64,000 nucleotides of DNA from Pseudomonas argentinensis (GCF_001839655.2 NZ_CP056087.1:930001-994000); one strand, 5' to 3'; numbered from the stretch's first letter, positions 29,478 through 40,923 are shown. Notes: generated by a model from the sequence alone, not told the origin. A program made the numbers and translations.

Positions 29478-30707
29478 ATGAATACATTAAAACGCATTGC
29501 TTCCGCCTACTCGAACACCAGTCTGGTGCTGCGCATCTTCATCGGTCTGGTACTGGGCATTCTGCTCGCCTATTTCGCCCCGGACGCCGCACTCAAGGTT
29601 GGCCTGCTCGGCGAACTCTTCGTGCTCGCTCTGAAGGCGGTCGCGCCAGTGCTGGTGCTGGTGCTGGTCACCTCGTCGCTGGCGGCCCACCAGAGCGGCC
29701 AGCCCACCCACGTTCGCCCGGTGCTGCTGATGTACCTGATCAGCACCTTCAGCGCCGCGGCGCTGGCCGTGTGTGCCAGCTTTCTGTTTCCCACCACGCT
29801 GTCGCTGGACATCAGTTCGGCGGCCGGTGACCCGCCCGGCAGCATCATCGACGTGCTGCACAACCTGCTGATCAGCATCTTCGTGAGCCCGGTACAGGCG
29901 CTGAGCACCTCCAACTACATCGCCATCCTCGCCTGGGCGATCGGCCTGGGCCTGTTTCTGCGCCATGCCGCGCCGACTACCCGGGTGCTGCTGAGCGATC
30001 TGTCCGATGCCTTCACCCGGATCGTGCGTTTCGTTATCGAGCAGGCGCCCATCGGTATCTTCGGCCTGGTGGCGAGCACCCTGGCGGCCTCGGGCTTCGA
30101 GGCGCTGTATGGGTACGCGCGGCTGCTGTTGGTGATGGTCGGCTGCATGCTGGTGGTGGCGCTGGTGGTGAACCCGTTGCTGGCGTTCATTCGCATGCGC
30201 CGCAACCCCTATCCGCTGCTGTTCACCGTGCTGCGCGAGAGCGCGGTAACGGCCTTCTTCACCCGCAGCTCGGCCGCCAACATCCCGGTCAACCTGCGCC
30301 TGTGCGAGAAGCTCAAGCTGGACAAGGACACCTACTCGATCACCATTCCGCTGGGTGCGACCATCAATATGGCGGGTGCGGCGATCACCGTTTCCGTCAT
30401 GGCGCTGGCGACCACCCATACGCTGGGCATCAATGTCGATTTGCCAACTGCGCTGCTGCTCTGCGTGGTGGCGTCCCTGGCCGCAGCGGGCGTTTCCGGC
30501 GTGGCCGGCGGTTCACTGCTGCTGATTCCAATGGCCACCAGCCTGTTTGGCGTCGATACAGAAATCGCCATGCAGGTAGTAGCCATCGGCTTCGTCATCG
30601 GAGTGGTGCAGGACTCCTTCGAGACCGCGCTGAATTCCCACACCGACGTACTGTTCACCGCAGCGGTCTCCTACGCCGGCGAAGCCCGCACGGAACCGGC
30701 GATTTAA
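29478..30707 (+). CDS. sstT: Serine/threonine:sodium symporter SstT
   Basis: A 409-residue member of the dicarboxylate/amino acid:cation symporter family, closest to SstT, which imports serine and threonine with sodium. Eight membrane helices plus two re-entrant loops are expected; the first loop shows [14 protein letters not shown] (serine-rich SSAAN motif) and the following helix [14 protein letters not shown] carries the NMAG-type sodium site. The second loop region [14 protein letters not shown] and [17 protein letters not shown] at the C-terminus fit the family. Its place after sdaA suggests uptake feeding serine deamination. A strong terminator follows. Confidence 0.93.
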   Translation: MNTLKRIASAYSNTSLVLRIFIGLVLGILLAYFAPDAALKVGLLGELFVLALKAVAPVLVLVLVTSSLAAHQSGQPTHVRPVLLMYLISTFSAAALAVCASFLFPTTLSLDISSAAGDPPGSIIDVLHNLLISIFVSPVQALSTSNYIAILAWAIGLGLFLRHAAPTTRVLLSDLSDAFTRIVRFVIEQAPIGIFGLVASTLAASGFEALYGYARLLLVMVGCMLVVALVVNPLLAFIRMRRNPYPLLFTVLRESAVTAFFTRSSAANIPVNLRLCEKLKLDKDTYSITIPLGATINMAGAAITVSVMALATTHTLGINVDLPTALLLCVVASLAAAGVSGVAGGSLLLIPMATSLFGVDTEIAMQVVAIGFVIGVVQDSFETALNSHTDVLFTAAVSYAGEARTEPAI

Positions 30708-30722
30708 CCTTCCGCCGACCCG

Positions 30723-30751
30723 AAAAAACGCGCCTCAGGGCGCGTTTTTTT
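30723..30751. terminator. Bidirectional terminator between sstT and the HI0933-type gene
   Basis: An A6 run, CGCGCC, loop TCAG, GGCGCG and a T7 run. The A and T runs on opposite sides let it work on both strands, fitting the convergent genes. Confidence 0.92.
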
Positions 30752-30766
30752 ATGGGCTCGCGGGTG

Positions 30767-31951
30767 TCATACATATTGCCCCGCGGCGTAGCCCGAGGCC
30801 CAGGCCCACTGGAAGTTGAAGCCGCCCAGGTGGCCGGTGACGTCCAGCACCTCGCCAACGAAATACAGGCCGGGGGACTTCAGCGACTCCATGGTCTTGG
30901 ACGACACCTCGCGGGTATCGACCCCGCCCAGGGTCACTTCCGCCGTGCGGTAGCCCTCGGTGCCGGCGGGTACCAGCTGCCAGTTTGCCAGGCGCTCGGC
31001 AATTGCCTTCAGCTCGGCCGGCGTGTATTGCTTCATCGGCTTGGAGGCGAACCACTGCTCGGCCAGCAGGCCGGCCATTTTCTTGGTGAACAGCTCGCCG
31101 AGCAGGGTCTTCAGCTCGCTGTTGGGCCGCTCGCGCTGCTGCCTCTGCAGCCACTCGGGCAGGTCGATATGCGGCAGCAGGTCGATGCTCAGCGTGTCAC
31201 CGGGCTGCCAATACGAGGAAATCTGCAGGATCGCCGGGCCGCTAAGGCCGCGATGGGTGAACAGGATGTTCTCCACGAAGCTCTGGCCGTTGCAACTGAC
31301 CCGGCAGTCCTCCACCGAGGTGCCCGACAGTTCGCTGCACAGGGTTTTCAACTGCGGGTCGGTCACCGTGAAGGGCACCAAGCCGGCGCGGGTCGGCAGC
31401 AGTTCATGGCCGAACTGACGGGCGATCTGGTAGCCGAAGCCGCTGGCGCCCAAGGTCGGAATCGACAGCCCACCGGTGGCGATCACCAGGGACTCACAGG
31501 CGACGGCGCCGAGGCTGGTGGCCAGGCGATAACGCTCGTCTACGCGTTCGATGGCGCTCACCGAAGTATCCAGGCGCAGGTCGACGCCGGCTTGCTCGCA
31601 TTCGTCCAGCAGCATGGCGAGGATGTCGCTGGACTTGTTGTCGCAAAACAGCTGGCCAAGCTTTTTCTCGTGGTAGGGCACGCCGTGCTTGGCGACCAGG
31701 GCGATGAAATCCCACTGGGTGAAGCGCGCCAGCGCCGACTTGCAGAAGTGCGGGTTGTGGGAGAGGAAGTTGCCGGGCTCACAGTACATGTTGGTGAAGT
31801 TGCAGCGCCCGCCACCGGACATCAGAATCTTCTTGCCGGCCTTGTTGGCGTGGTCGAGCAGCAGCACGCGGCGCCCGCGGGCAGCGGCGCTCATCGCGCA
31901 CATCAGCCCGGCGGCGCCGGCACCGATGATGACAACCTGGGGTGAAAGCAC
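30767..31951 (-). CDS. HI0933/YhiN family NAD(P)/FAD-dependent flavoprotein
   Basis: A 394-residue flavoprotein of the HI0933 (YhiN/BaiN-like) family. The FAD site reads VVIIGAGAAGLMCAMSAAARG near residue 6, followed by NKAGKKILMSGGGRCNFTN, the family hallmark, and ESLVIATGGLSIPTLGASGFGYQIA. The C-terminal GLYFVGEVLDVTGHLGGFNFQWAWASGYAAG binds FAD. Family members are reductases of uncertain function; some are linked to bile-acid reduction in gut bacteria, which does not apply here. The start is a GTG at 31951 with GAGGAA upstream; the frame is open to 32296 but that part shows no coding character. Confidence 0.92.
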   Translation of the reverse strand: MLSPQVVIIGAGAAGLMCAMSAAARGRRVLLLDHANKAGKKILMSGGGRCNFTNMYCEPGNFLSHNPHFCKSALARFTQWDFIALVAKHGVPYHEKKLGQLFCDNKSSDILAMLLDECEQAGVDLRLDTSVSAIERVDERYRLATSLGAVACESLVIATGGLSIPTLGASGFGYQIARQFGHELLPTRAGLVPFTVTDPQLKTLCSELSGTSVEDCRVSCNGQSFVENILFTHRGLSGPAILQISSYWQPGDTLSIDLLPHIDLPEWLQRQQRERPNSELKTLLGELFTKKMAGLLAEQWFASKPMKQYTPAELKAIAERLANWQLVPAGTEGYRTAEVTLGGVDTREVSSKTMESLKSPGLYFVGEVLDVTGHLGGFNFQWAWASGYAAGQYV

Positions 31952-32230
31952 GGCATGTTCCTCATACGGGGGCGCCGGGCATGGCTGGGCCGACGCGAAA
32001 CGGCGCAGTTTACCTGAAGGCATGGTGGCGCTGTGGGCATAGGGGGGCCGCGTGTCCGCTCCGCTCGGTACGCGCCTGCAGCTTTTCCGAACCCCGGATG
32101 CGTCGTTCAGGTCTAGCGAAAAAATGCCAACAGCGAGCCGCACTGGCGTTTTGCCGCTATCTTGTCTATCAGCCGTATGGTCACGCCTCGCCGTGATCCT
32201 GTTCCCGTCCATCTGCAAGGTCTGCCACCA

Positions 32231-32965
32231 TTGAAAACCTGGCGCGTCTGGTTGCTGTCGCTGCTGCTGTTGCCTTGGGCCGGGTGGGCGGAGCACCTGC
32301 GTCTGGTCGCCGACAGCTGGCCGCCGTTCACCGATCAGCGCATGGCGGGCAACGGTGTGGCGGTGGAACTGGTGAGCACCGCCTTAAGCCGTGCCGGCTA
32401 TACCAGCGACTACCGTGAGCTGCCCTGGCAGCGCGCCGTGCTGGGGCTGCAGCGCGGCGATTACGACGTGTTGATCACCGCCTGGTACAGCAGGGAGCGG
32501 GAGGCGTTCGGGTACTTCTCCGCGCCCTATCTGGTCAACCGCATACGCGTGGTGCAGCGCAAGGGGGCAGGCATCGTTTTCAACCAGCTTACCGATCTGC
32601 ATGCCCACCACATCGCGATACGCCGCGGCTATGCCTATTCGCAGGCCTTCATGGCCGACGACCAGCTGCGGACGGTCGATGTCAGCAGTTTCGAGAATGC
32701 CGCGCGCATGGTGCACCGCGGCCGAGTGAGCCTGGCGCTGGAAGATGAGTACGTCGCCCGCTTCCTGTTCAGCAACTCACTGAAGGCGATTGCCGGCGAT
32801 CTGGAATTGCTGCCCATGCCATTGAGCGAGAATGGCCTGCACATTCTCATTCGCCTCTCACATGGCGAGCATGCCGAGATCGCCCGCCGTTTCGATGCCG
32901 CCATCGCCGCCATGCAGGCCGATGGCAGTTATGCAGCGATCATGGCGCGCTACGGTCTGCAGTGA
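32231..32965 (+). CDS. Periplasmic substrate-binding protein (SBP type 3, amino-acid-like)
   Basis: The product resembles small periplasmic binding proteins of family 3, often annotated as ABC transporter or amino-acid binding proteins in Pseudomonas. A signal peptide KTWRVWLLSLLLLPWAGWA/EH is followed by LRLVADSWPPFTD, GVAVELVSTALSRAGY, LPWQRAVLGLQRGDYDVLITAW and YFSAPYLVNRIRVV, the standard strands of the fold. I chose the TTG at 32231 with AAGG upstream, giving 244 residues; ATGs at 32162 and 32177 would add a charged leader before the signal. No permease or ATPase is adjacent, so it may be an orphan sensor-type binding protein. Confidence 0.8.
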   Translation: MKTWRVWLLSLLLLPWAGWAEHLRLVADSWPPFTDQRMAGNGVAVELVSTALSRAGYTSDYRELPWQRAVLGLQRGDYDVLITAWYSREREAFGYFSAPYLVNRIRVVQRKGAGIVFNQLTDLHAHHIAIRRGYAYSQAFMADDQLRTVDVSSFENAARMVHRGRVSLALEDEYVARFLFSNSLKAIAGDLELLPMPLSENGLHILIRLSHGEHAEIARRFDAAIAAMQADGSYAAIMARYGLQ

Positions 32966-32969
32966 TCGC

Positions 32970-34205
32970 TCACTGCCAATGGGTGCGTCCGCGACCCTGG
33001 TGCTTGGCCTGGTAGAGCTGCTGATCAGCCAGGTGCAGCAGGCTTTCCAGATCCTCCGGCGGACCGTGGTAGATACCCGCGCTGAATGATAGCGGCGGGG
33101 CGCCCACGGCGTATTTCAGCTGCCTGCAGTGCGCGCGCAGCAGGTCGAGGGCCTGGCCCAGTTGCTCGGCGGGTTGCGGGCTGACCATGGCGAACTCCTC
33201 GCCGCCCAGGCGGCCGAGCAGCGCGTCCGGAAAGGCGGCGCCGAAGGCCTTACTGAAGGCGATCAGCGCAGCGTCGCCGGCGGCGTGGCCGTGTTCGTCG
33301 TTGATCTGCTTGAACAAGTCCATGTCGAGCATCGCCACGCTCAGGGCCTGGCCATCGCGCTGCGCCTGCTGGAACTGCTTCAGCCCCTGCTCGTAGAAGG
33401 CCCGGCGGTTGTTCAGGCCGGTCAGGGCGTCGTACTGCGCGGCCTTCTTCAGGGCACGCAGCATGTCGCGGCGTTCCAGGGTGAACATCACCCGGCAGGT
33501 CAGCTCTTCGGGGCAGAACGGCTTGCGTAGAAAGTCATCGGCGCCGTGCTTGATGAACATGGCGCTCAGCGAGCCCTTGGTATCGGCGGACAGGCCGAGA
33601 ATCACCAGGTCGTTGCGCTTCATCTTCTGGCGCAGCAGCTTGACCAGCTCGAAACCACTGATGCCCGGCATGCTGTGGTCGACCACCAGCAGGTCGATAT
33701 CCGGCTGTTCCTTGAGAATGCCCAGGGCTTCTTTGCCGTCGCGGGCGTCGATGATCTGGTAGCGATGCGGCGCCAGGACGTGGCGAATGAAGTTGCGGGT
33801 GGCCTCGGAGTCCTCGGCGACCAGGATCTTCACCTGGCTGTTGCTCTCCAGGCGGTGCAACAGGCGGAAGGCGTATTCGTAGGAGTGCTGGCTTTCCTTG
33901 AGCACGTAGTCGACCACGCCCTTGAGCAGCAGGTCGTCGCGGCGCTTCTCGTTGTACGAGCCGCTGAGCACGATGCAGGGCAGGGCGTAGCGCATCACCA
34001 GGTCGACGCTCTCGCCATCCGGCGCGTCGGGCAGGTGCAGGTCGACGATGGCGGCGAAGAACAGGCCCGCCGAGGCTTCCAGCATCACTTCGGCCTCGCC
34101 GAGGGAGGCGCAGAACACCGGCTGCAGATTCGGCTCCTGACGGAACAGGTGGTCGAGGATCTTGAGCACCAGCGGGCTGTCTTCGATGATCAGGATATTG
34201 CGCAC
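32970..34205 (-). CDS. Double-receiver diguanylate cyclase (REC-REC-GGDEF)
   Basis: A 411-residue signalling protein. Two receiver domains come first: the first with IIEDSPLVLK and phospho-acceptor Asp in AAIVDLHLPDA near residue 55, the second with ILVAEDSEATRN and LLVVDHSMPGISG near residue 176 and the conserved Lys in FLRKPF. The C-terminal GGDEF domain (from about residue 245, QYDALTGLNNRRAFYEQ) has an intact active site RLGGEEFAMV, so it should make c-di-GMP. No clear RxxD inhibitory site precedes it. No histidine kinase is adjacent. The end lies 4 bp from the convergent binding-protein gene. Confidence 0.9.
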   Translation of the reverse strand: MRNILIIEDSPLVLKILDHLFRQEPNLQPVFCASLGEAEVMLEASAGLFFAAIVDLHLPDAPDGESVDLVMRYALPCIVLSGSYNEKRRDDLLLKGVVDYVLKESQHSYEYAFRLLHRLESNSQVKILVAEDSEATRNFIRHVLAPHRYQIIDARDGKEALGILKEQPDIDLLVVDHSMPGISGFELVKLLRQKMKRNDLVILGLSADTKGSLSAMFIKHGADDFLRKPFCPEELTCRVMFTLERRDMLRALKKAAQYDALTGLNNRRAFYEQGLKQFQQAQRDGQALSVAMLDMDLFKQINDEHGHAAGDAALIAFSKAFGAAFPDALLGRLGGEEFAMVSPQPAEQLGQALDLLRAHCRQLKYAVGAPPLSFSAGIYHGPPEDLESLLHLADQQLYQAKHQGRGRTHWQ

Positions 34206-34217
34206 GAACCCCCCTGT

Positions 34218-34357
34218 CAGGCCGTTGAAAAACTACCTGCCTTGGCAATACTGCGTTAAAAACAGCCACAAAATGCTCATTTACAACATGTGAGCTGCGC
34301 TTTTCCGCCCGTTTCTGCCTTGTCTTGCCTGCCTCGCCTACGTGTTCCAACGGCCTG
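34218..34357 (-). mobile_element. 140-bp MITE-like repeat, copy 2
   Basis: Ends CAGGCCGTTGAAAAA and AACGGCCTG are near-perfect inverted repeats, the best-preserved in the window. The core (AAAATGCTCATTTAC, CGCTTTTCCGCC, TTGCCTGCCTCGCCTACG on the plus strand) is the reverse of the other copies. It fills the gap between the diguanylate cyclase and dbpA. Confidence 0.8.
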
Positions 34358-34385
34358 CTATGCCCGCTTGTCCGTCAGGTTGATT

Positions 34386-35765
34386 CTAGAGGGTGCGCAC
34401 GCGCAGCGAGCGACCTTTTATCTTGCCTTCGCTGAGGCGCTTGAGTGCCTGCTTGGCGATGCCGCGCTCCACGGCCACATAGGCCTGGAAGTCGAAGATG
34501 GCGATCTTGCCGACCTGGGCGCCGGGAATGCCCGCTTCGCCAGTGAGGGCGCCGAGGATGTCGCCAGGGCGCAGCTTGTCCTTGCGCCCGGCACTAATGC
34601 ACAGGGTGATCATCGGCGGTTGCAATGGCTCGCCGGCCCGTGGCTTGAGGCTGCTCAGCGGGTGCCAGGTCAACGGGGCGTTCTGCAGGGCCTCGATGGC
34701 CTGGGCGCGGTGGGCTTCGGGCGGCGCCACCAGGCTGACGGCCATGCCTTTCTCGCCGGCGCGGCCGGTGCGGCCCACGCGGTGGATATGGATTTCCGCG
34801 TCACGGGCCAGTTCGACGTTGATCACCATGTCCAGGCCGTCGATATCCAGGCCGCGGGCGGCCACGTCGGTAGCCACCAGCACCGACAGGCTGCGGTTGG
34901 CGAACATCGCCAGTACCTGATCACGGTCGCGCTGCTCCAGGTCGCCGTGCAGGGCCGCGGCCGAGATACCGGCGGCGCCCAGTTGGTCGACCACCTCCTG
35001 ACACTGCTGCTTGGTAAAGCAGAACGCCACCGTCGATTGCGGGCGGAAGCAGGCCAGCACGTCGACCACCGCCTGCAGGCGCTGTTCGGGGGCGATCTCG
35101 TAGAAACGCTGCTCGATCTGGCTGTCGTCGTGCAGCGCCTCGACCCTGACCTGCTGCGGGTTGCGCATGAAGGTCGCCGACAGTTGCTTGATACCCGCCG
35201 GGTAGGTGGCCGAGAACAGCAGGGTCTGGCGGCGCTCCGGGGTCTGGCCGATGATCTCGGCGATGCTGTCGTAGAAGCCCATGTCGAGCATGCGGTCGGC
35301 TTCGTCGAGCACCAGGGTATTGAGGCCGTCCAGCTTCAGCGTGCCCTTGGCCAGGTGCTGCTGCACGCGCCCCGGGGTGCCGACGATGATCTGCGCACCG
35401 TGCTCCAGGGAGCCGATCTGCGGGCCCATGGGCACGCCGCCGCACAGGGTGAGGATCTTGATGTTGTCTTCGCCACGGGCCAGGCGGCGCAACTCCTTGG
35501 CGACCTGATCGGCTAGCTCGCGGGTCGGGCACAGCACCAGCGCCTGGCAGCCGAAATAGCGCGGGTTGAGCGGCGCCAGCAGGCCGATGCCGAAGGCCGC
35601 GGTCTTGCCGCTGCCGGTCTTGGCCTGGGCGATCAGGTCCATGCCCTTGAGCATCACCGGCAGGCTCTGCGCCTGGATTGGCGTCATCTGCGCGTAACCG
35701 AGGGACTCGAGGTTCGCCAGCATGGCGGGGGACAGGGCAAGGGAGGAAAAAGCGGTGGCGGTCAC
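34386..35765 (-). CDS. dbpA: ATP-dependent RNA helicase DbpA
   Basis: A 459-residue DEAD-box helicase. Motifs seen: Q motif region YAQMTPIQAQSLP, motif I AQAKTGSGKTAAF, Ia PTRELADQ, DEAD in LVLDEADRML, SAT in LLFSATYP, and C-terminal core VATDVAARGLD and HRVGRTGRAGEKG. The C-terminal 75 residues (LRPGDILGALTGEAGIPGAQVGKIAIFD, AYVAVERGIAKQALKRL) form the DbpA RNA-binding domain that recognises hairpin 92 of 23S rRNA, so it acts in large-subunit assembly. Full length for the family. A MITE-like repeat lies just after its end. Confidence 0.96.
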   Translation of the reverse strand: MTATAFSSLALSPAMLANLESLGYAQMTPIQAQSLPVMLKGMDLIAQAKTGSGKTAAFGIGLLAPLNPRYFGCQALVLCPTRELADQVAKELRRLARGEDNIKILTLCGGVPMGPQIGSLEHGAQIIVGTPGRVQQHLAKGTLKLDGLNTLVLDEADRMLDMGFYDSIAEIIGQTPERRQTLLFSATYPAGIKQLSATFMRNPQQVRVEALHDDSQIEQRFYEIAPEQRLQAVVDVLACFRPQSTVAFCFTKQQCQEVVDQLGAAGISAAALHGDLEQRDRDQVLAMFANRSLSVLVATDVAARGLDIDGLDMVINVELARDAEIHIHRVGRTGRAGEKGMAVSLVAPPEAHRAQAIEALQNAPLTWHPLSSLKPRAGEPLQPPMITLCISAGRKDKLRPGDILGALTGEAGIPGAQVGKIAIFDFQAYVAVERGIAKQALKRLSEGKIKGRSLRVRTL

Positions 35766-35837
35766 GGTGCGGGCCTGAAGAGCGTCGAAAAGAGCGCTAG
35801 TGTAGCAGGCGCGCTGCCACGGCCTGCCGACTGCTCG

Positions 35838-37253
35838 TCATTCGTCGACGTCGACCTTCACCCGTCTGGCACTGCGCCCGTCTTCAGCCGACAGCTGCAG
35901 GAAGATGCCCGCCGCCAGGATCGTCAGCAGGCCGATGCACAGGTAGGTGGCCTGGAAGGCACTGAGCACACCATCGACCGCATCCCCCTTGTCCAGGCTG
36001 AAGCCGCTGAGCAGGGCGGCGCCCGTGGCGATGCCCATGCTGATCGACAGCTGCACCACCACCGACAGCAGGCCATTGCCGCTGCTCGCCTCGCTGTCGG
36101 GCAGGTCGATCAGGGTCACGGTGTTCATGGCGGTGAACTGCAGCGAGTTGAAGGCGCCGATCAGGCTCAGCTGGATGGCCAGCTGCAGGTGCGAGGTCTG
36201 GCCGTCGACCAGCGCCATGCTGGTGATCAGCAGCCCCAGCAGCACGGTATTGAAGGTCAGGATGCGCTGGTAGCCGAGGCGGTCGATCAAGGGTTTGGCC
36301 AAGGGCTTCATGGCCATGGCGGCGAGCGCCAGGGGAATCATGCTCATGCCCGCATGGGCCGGCGAATAGCCCATGCCCAGTTGCAGCAGCAGCGGCGTGA
36401 GGAACGGCAGTGCACCGGTGCCCAGACGCGCGAAGATATTGCCGAAGATGCCCACCGCGAAGCTGCGGGTGTTGAACAGCCCCGGCGGGAACAGCGCGTT
36501 GGCGGTGCGCCCGGCGCGCAGCCAGTAGGCGGCCAGGCACGCCAGGCCGGCGAGCAACAGGAGCACCACGCGCATGTGCGGCAGGTGCAGCTCGCCGAGG
36601 CCTTCGAGGGCCATGGTGATCAGCAGCATGCTGGCGCCGAACAGCAGGAAGCCGAGCAGATCAAAACGGGTACGCTCGCTACCGCGCAGCTCCGGCATGA
36701 AACGGTAGGCGGCCCAACAGCCCAGGGCGCCGACCGGCAGGTTGAGCAGAAAGATCCAGTGCCAGCTGGCATATTCCACCAACCAGCCGCCCAGGGTTGG
36801 GCCGATCAGCGGGCCGAGCAGGCCGGGCAGGGTGATGAAGCTCATGATGCGCACCAGCTCGGTACGCGGGTAGGCGCGCAGTACCACCAGGCGCCCCACC
36901 GGCATCATCAGCGCGCCGCCCAGGCCCTGGATGATCCGGGCCAGCACCAGCATGTTCAGCGACTGGGACACCGCGCACAGCAGCGAGCCGAGGCTGAACA
37001 GGGCGATGGCACCAAAGAAAATGTGCCGCGTGCCGAAGCGGTCGGCCAGCCAGCCGGAGGCGGGAATCAGCAGCGCCACGGTGAGCATGTAGGCGATCAC
37101 CACCGACTGCATGCGCAGCGGGTCTTCGGCCAGGTCCGCCGCCATGCTCGGCAGGGCAGTGTTGAGGATGGTGCCGTCCAGCGTCTGCATGAAGAACGCG
37201 ATAGCGACGATCCAGGGTAGCAGGCGGGCGGTGCGGGCATCGAGCAGGGTCAT
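35838..37253 (-). CDS. mdtD: MFS drug exporter, DHA2 family (MdtD type)
   Basis: A 471-residue transporter with about fourteen membrane helices, the DHA2 layout. The first helix carries FFMQTLDGTILNTALPSMA (motif D1), the loop GWLADRFGTRHIFF is motif A, and GLLGPLIGPTLGGWLVEYASWHWIFLLNLPVG is motif C. The best family match by eye is MdtD/EmrB-like putative multidrug exporters. E. coli mdtD lies with mdtABC and baeSR, but none of these is here. It stands alone between dbpA and a repeat copy near betA. Confidence 0.9.
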   Translation of the reverse strand: MTLLDARTARLLPWIVAIAFFMQTLDGTILNTALPSMAADLAEDPLRMQSVVIAYMLTVALLIPASGWLADRFGTRHIFFGAIALFSLGSLLCAVSQSLNMLVLARIIQGLGGALMMPVGRLVVLRAYPRTELVRIMSFITLPGLLGPLIGPTLGGWLVEYASWHWIFLLNLPVGALGCWAAYRFMPELRGSERTRFDLLGFLLFGASMLLITMALEGLGELHLPHMRVVLLLLAGLACLAAYWLRAGRTANALFPPGLFNTRSFAVGIFGNIFARLGTGALPFLTPLLLQLGMGYSPAHAGMSMIPLALAAMAMKPLAKPLIDRLGYQRILTFNTVLLGLLITSMALVDGQTSHLQLAIQLSLIGAFNSLQFTAMNTVTLIDLPDSEASSGNGLLSVVVQLSISMGIATGAALLSGFSLDKGDAVDGVLSAFQATYLCIGLLTILAAGIFLQLSAEDGRSARRVKVDVDE

Positions 37254-37329
37254 GGCGAGCGGTTATCAGCAGTGGTTGGAACAGTGTGACCCACCTTGGC
37301 GACGAATGTCGCAACAAAGCGACACACCT

Positions 37330-37485
37330 CAGGGCGTGTGAAAACGTAGCGAGCGAAGGTCAGGCGAGGCAAAACCCGGCGAAAAAGCGGAGTTTACGGG
37401 TTGTAAATGAGCATTTTGATTGGACTCGCATCCGAGCCGGGTTTCCACGCGGCATGGCCGAGCGCAGTAGCTTTCACTCGGCCTG
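37330..37485 (+). mobile_element. 156-bp MITE-like repeat, copy 3
   Basis: Begins CAGGGCGTGTGAAAACGTAGC and ends TTTCACTCGGCCTG. The core GGCGAAAAAGCGGAGTTTAC and TGTAAATGAGCATTTTGA is shared with copies 1 and 4; about 16 extra bases (ATTGGACTCGCATCC region) make it longer. It lies between the mdtD-like gene start and the end of betA. Confidence 0.72.
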
Positions 37486-37522
37486 ACCCGCGCCACGATC
37501 AGGCGCGGGTGTGTCAGCTCGT

Positions 37523-39226
37523 TCACGAGGCCGAGCGCATGTCCTCGACCACCCGTCGTGGGGCGCCGCGTACCGGCGCGCCGTTGGCCACATGGTAGGG
37601 TGCGGTACTGCGCGGCAGCGCTTCACGAGCGCGGATACGGTCGGCGATCTTCTCGGCGATCATGATGGTGGTGGCGTTGAGGTTGCCGGTGATGATCTCC
37701 GGCATGATCGACGCATCCACCACGCGCAGCCCTTCGAGGCCGTGCACGCGGCCCTGGCCATCGACCACCGCCATGTCGTCCGAACCCATCTTGCAGGAGC
37801 AGGAGGGGTGAAAGGCGGTTTCCGCATGCTCGCGGATAAAGGCGTCCAGCTCCTCGTCGGTCTGCACGTGGGCGCCGGGGCTGATCTCGCGACCTCGGTA
37901 CGGGTCGAGGGCCGGCTGCGCCATGATCTCGCGGGTGATGCGGATGGCGTCGCGGAACTCCTGCCAGTCCCGATCACTGCTCATGTAATTGAACAGGATA
38001 CTCGGGTGCTGGCGCGGGTCCCGGGACTTCAGCTGTACGCGGCCACGGCTCGGCGAGCGCATCGAGCCGACGTGGGCCTGGAAGCCATGCTCGTTCACCG
38101 CATTGCTGCCGTTGTAGTTGATCGCCACCGGCAGGAAGTGGAACTGCAGGTTCGGCCACTCGAATTCCGGGCGCGAGCGGATGAAGCCGCCGGCCTCGAA
38201 CTGGTTGCTGGCGCCGATGCCGTCGCCTGCGAACAGCCACTTGGCACCGATGCCGGGCTGGTTGAGCAGCTTGAGCGCCGGGTACAGCGACACCGGCTGG
38301 GTGCAGGCGTACTGCAGGTACATTTCCAGGTGGTCCTGCAGGTTCTCGCCGACGCCCGGCAACTCGTGCACCAGGTCGATGTCCAGGCTGCGCAGCAACT
38401 CGCGGGGGCCGACGCCGGAGCGCTGCAGGATCTGCGGCGAGGCGATGGCGCCGGCGCACAGCAGCACTTCACGGCGGGCCTGGGCAAGGGTCGCCTGGTT
38501 GGCATTGCCGACCAGGTAGGCGACACCCGTGGCGCGCTTGCCCTCGAACAGGATGCGGTCGGTGGTGGCGTGGGTGACGATGGTCAGGTTCGGCCGCTCG
38601 CGGGCCTGGTCCAGGTAGCCGCGGGCGGTGCTGGCACGACGGCCTTCGGGCGTTACGGTGCGGTCCATCGGACCGAAGCCTTCCTGCTGGTAACCGTTGA
38701 GGTCATCGGTACGCGGGTAGCCGGCCTGCACGCCGGCTTCGACCATGGCGTGGAACAGCGGGTTGTTGCCGGCCTTGGGCGTGGTCACGCTGACCGGGCC
38801 GCTGTCGCCGTGGTAGTCGTTGGCGCCGCTGTCGCGGCTTTCCGCCTTGCGGAAGTACGGCAGGCAATCCAGGTAGCTCCAGTCTTCCAGGCCGGGCTGC
38901 TTGGCCCAGTTGTCGAAGTCCAGGGCGTTGCCGCGGATATAGCACATGCCGTTGATCAGCGACGAACCGCCCAGGCCCTTGCCGCGCCCGCATTCCATGC
39001 GGCGGTTGCCCATGTGCGGCTCCGGGTCGGTTTCGTAGGCCCAATTGTAGCGGCGGCCCTGCAGGGGAAAGGCCAGGGCGGCGGGCATCTGGGTGCGAAA
39101 ATCGAGGCGGTAGTCGGGGCCACCGGCTTCGAGCAGCAGTACGCTGACATCCCCATCTTCGCTCAGGCGGGTCGCCAGCACGTTACCGGCCGAGCCGGCG
39201 CCAATGATGATGTAATCGAATTCCAT
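37523..39226 (-). CDS. betA: Choline dehydrogenase BetA
   Basis: A 567-residue GMC-family flavoprotein that oxidises choline to betaine aldehyde at the inner membrane. FAD motif [20 protein letters not shown] at the N-terminus; [23 protein letters not shown] is the GMC signature 1; [16 protein letters not shown] is signature 2. The C-terminus has HPSCSCKMG, with the active-site His, and [18 protein letters not shown]. The start ATG at 39226 gives MEFDYIIIG, with GGAGGGTG upstream at a long spacing. It is downstream of betB on the same strand with 109 bp between that hold a hairpin repeat. Together with BetB it produces glycine betaine for osmoprotection or as a carbon and nitrogen source. Confidence 0.96.
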   Translation of the reverse strand: MEFDYIIIGAGSAGNVLATRLSEDGDVSVLLLEAGGPDYRLDFRTQMPAALAFPLQGRRYNWAYETDPEPHMGNRRMECGRGKGLGGSSLINGMCYIRGNALDFDNWAKQPGLEDWSYLDCLPYFRKAESRDSGANDYHGDSGPVSVTTPKAGNNPLFHAMVEAGVQAGYPRTDDLNGYQQEGFGPMDRTVTPEGRRASTARGYLDQARERPNLTIVTHATTDRILFEGKRATGVAYLVGNANQATLAQARREVLLCAGAIASPQILQRSGVGPRELLRSLDIDLVHELPGVGENLQDHLEMYLQYACTQPVSLYPALKLLNQPGIGAKWLFAGDGIGASNQFEAGGFIRSRPEFEWPNLQFHFLPVAINYNGSNAVNEHGFQAHVGSMRSPSRGRVQLKSRDPRQHPSILFNYMSSDRDWQEFRDAIRITREIMAQPALDPYRGREISPGAHVQTDEELDAFIREHAETAFHPSCSCKMGSDDMAVVDGQGRVHGLEGLRVVDASIMPEIITGNLNATTIMIAEKIADRIRAREALPRSTAPYHVANGAPVRGAPRRVVEDMRSAS

Positions 39227-39250
39227 AAGAGCAGCACCCTCCGGGTGAGA

Positions 39251-39323
39251 GCGGCAAGCTTCAAGCTGCAAGTAGAAGCAGATGCTGCTTTGGATTTTCT
39301 TGCAGCTTGTGGCTTGCGGCTTG
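39251..39323. repeat. Hairpin repeat of AAGCTGCAAG units between betB and betA
   Basis: GCAAGCTTCAAGCTGCAAG on the left pairs with CTTGCAGCTTGTGGCTTGC on the right around a loop of about 26 bp. This is the same inner module as in the elements at 16226 and 59288 but without their outer arms. Confidence 0.75.
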
Positions 39324-39335
39324 TGGCTGTTTTCG

Positions 39336-40808
<1,473 letters not shown>

Positions 40809-40923
40809 GGGGCGTCCTCCTGAGCGGGGCAAGACGCACTTCGGGCGCCTTGGCGAATGGGTCGACTGAGCGAGGTGATGAGGGATGTCAGGCGATTTGG
40901 TTAAAAAACAGCCTACTTTATTT

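Noticed and set aside
31952..32296. N-terminal extension of the HI0933-type flavoprotein
   Set aside because: Family members begin just before the GxGxxG motif; GTG 31951 with GAGGAA upstream explains the start.
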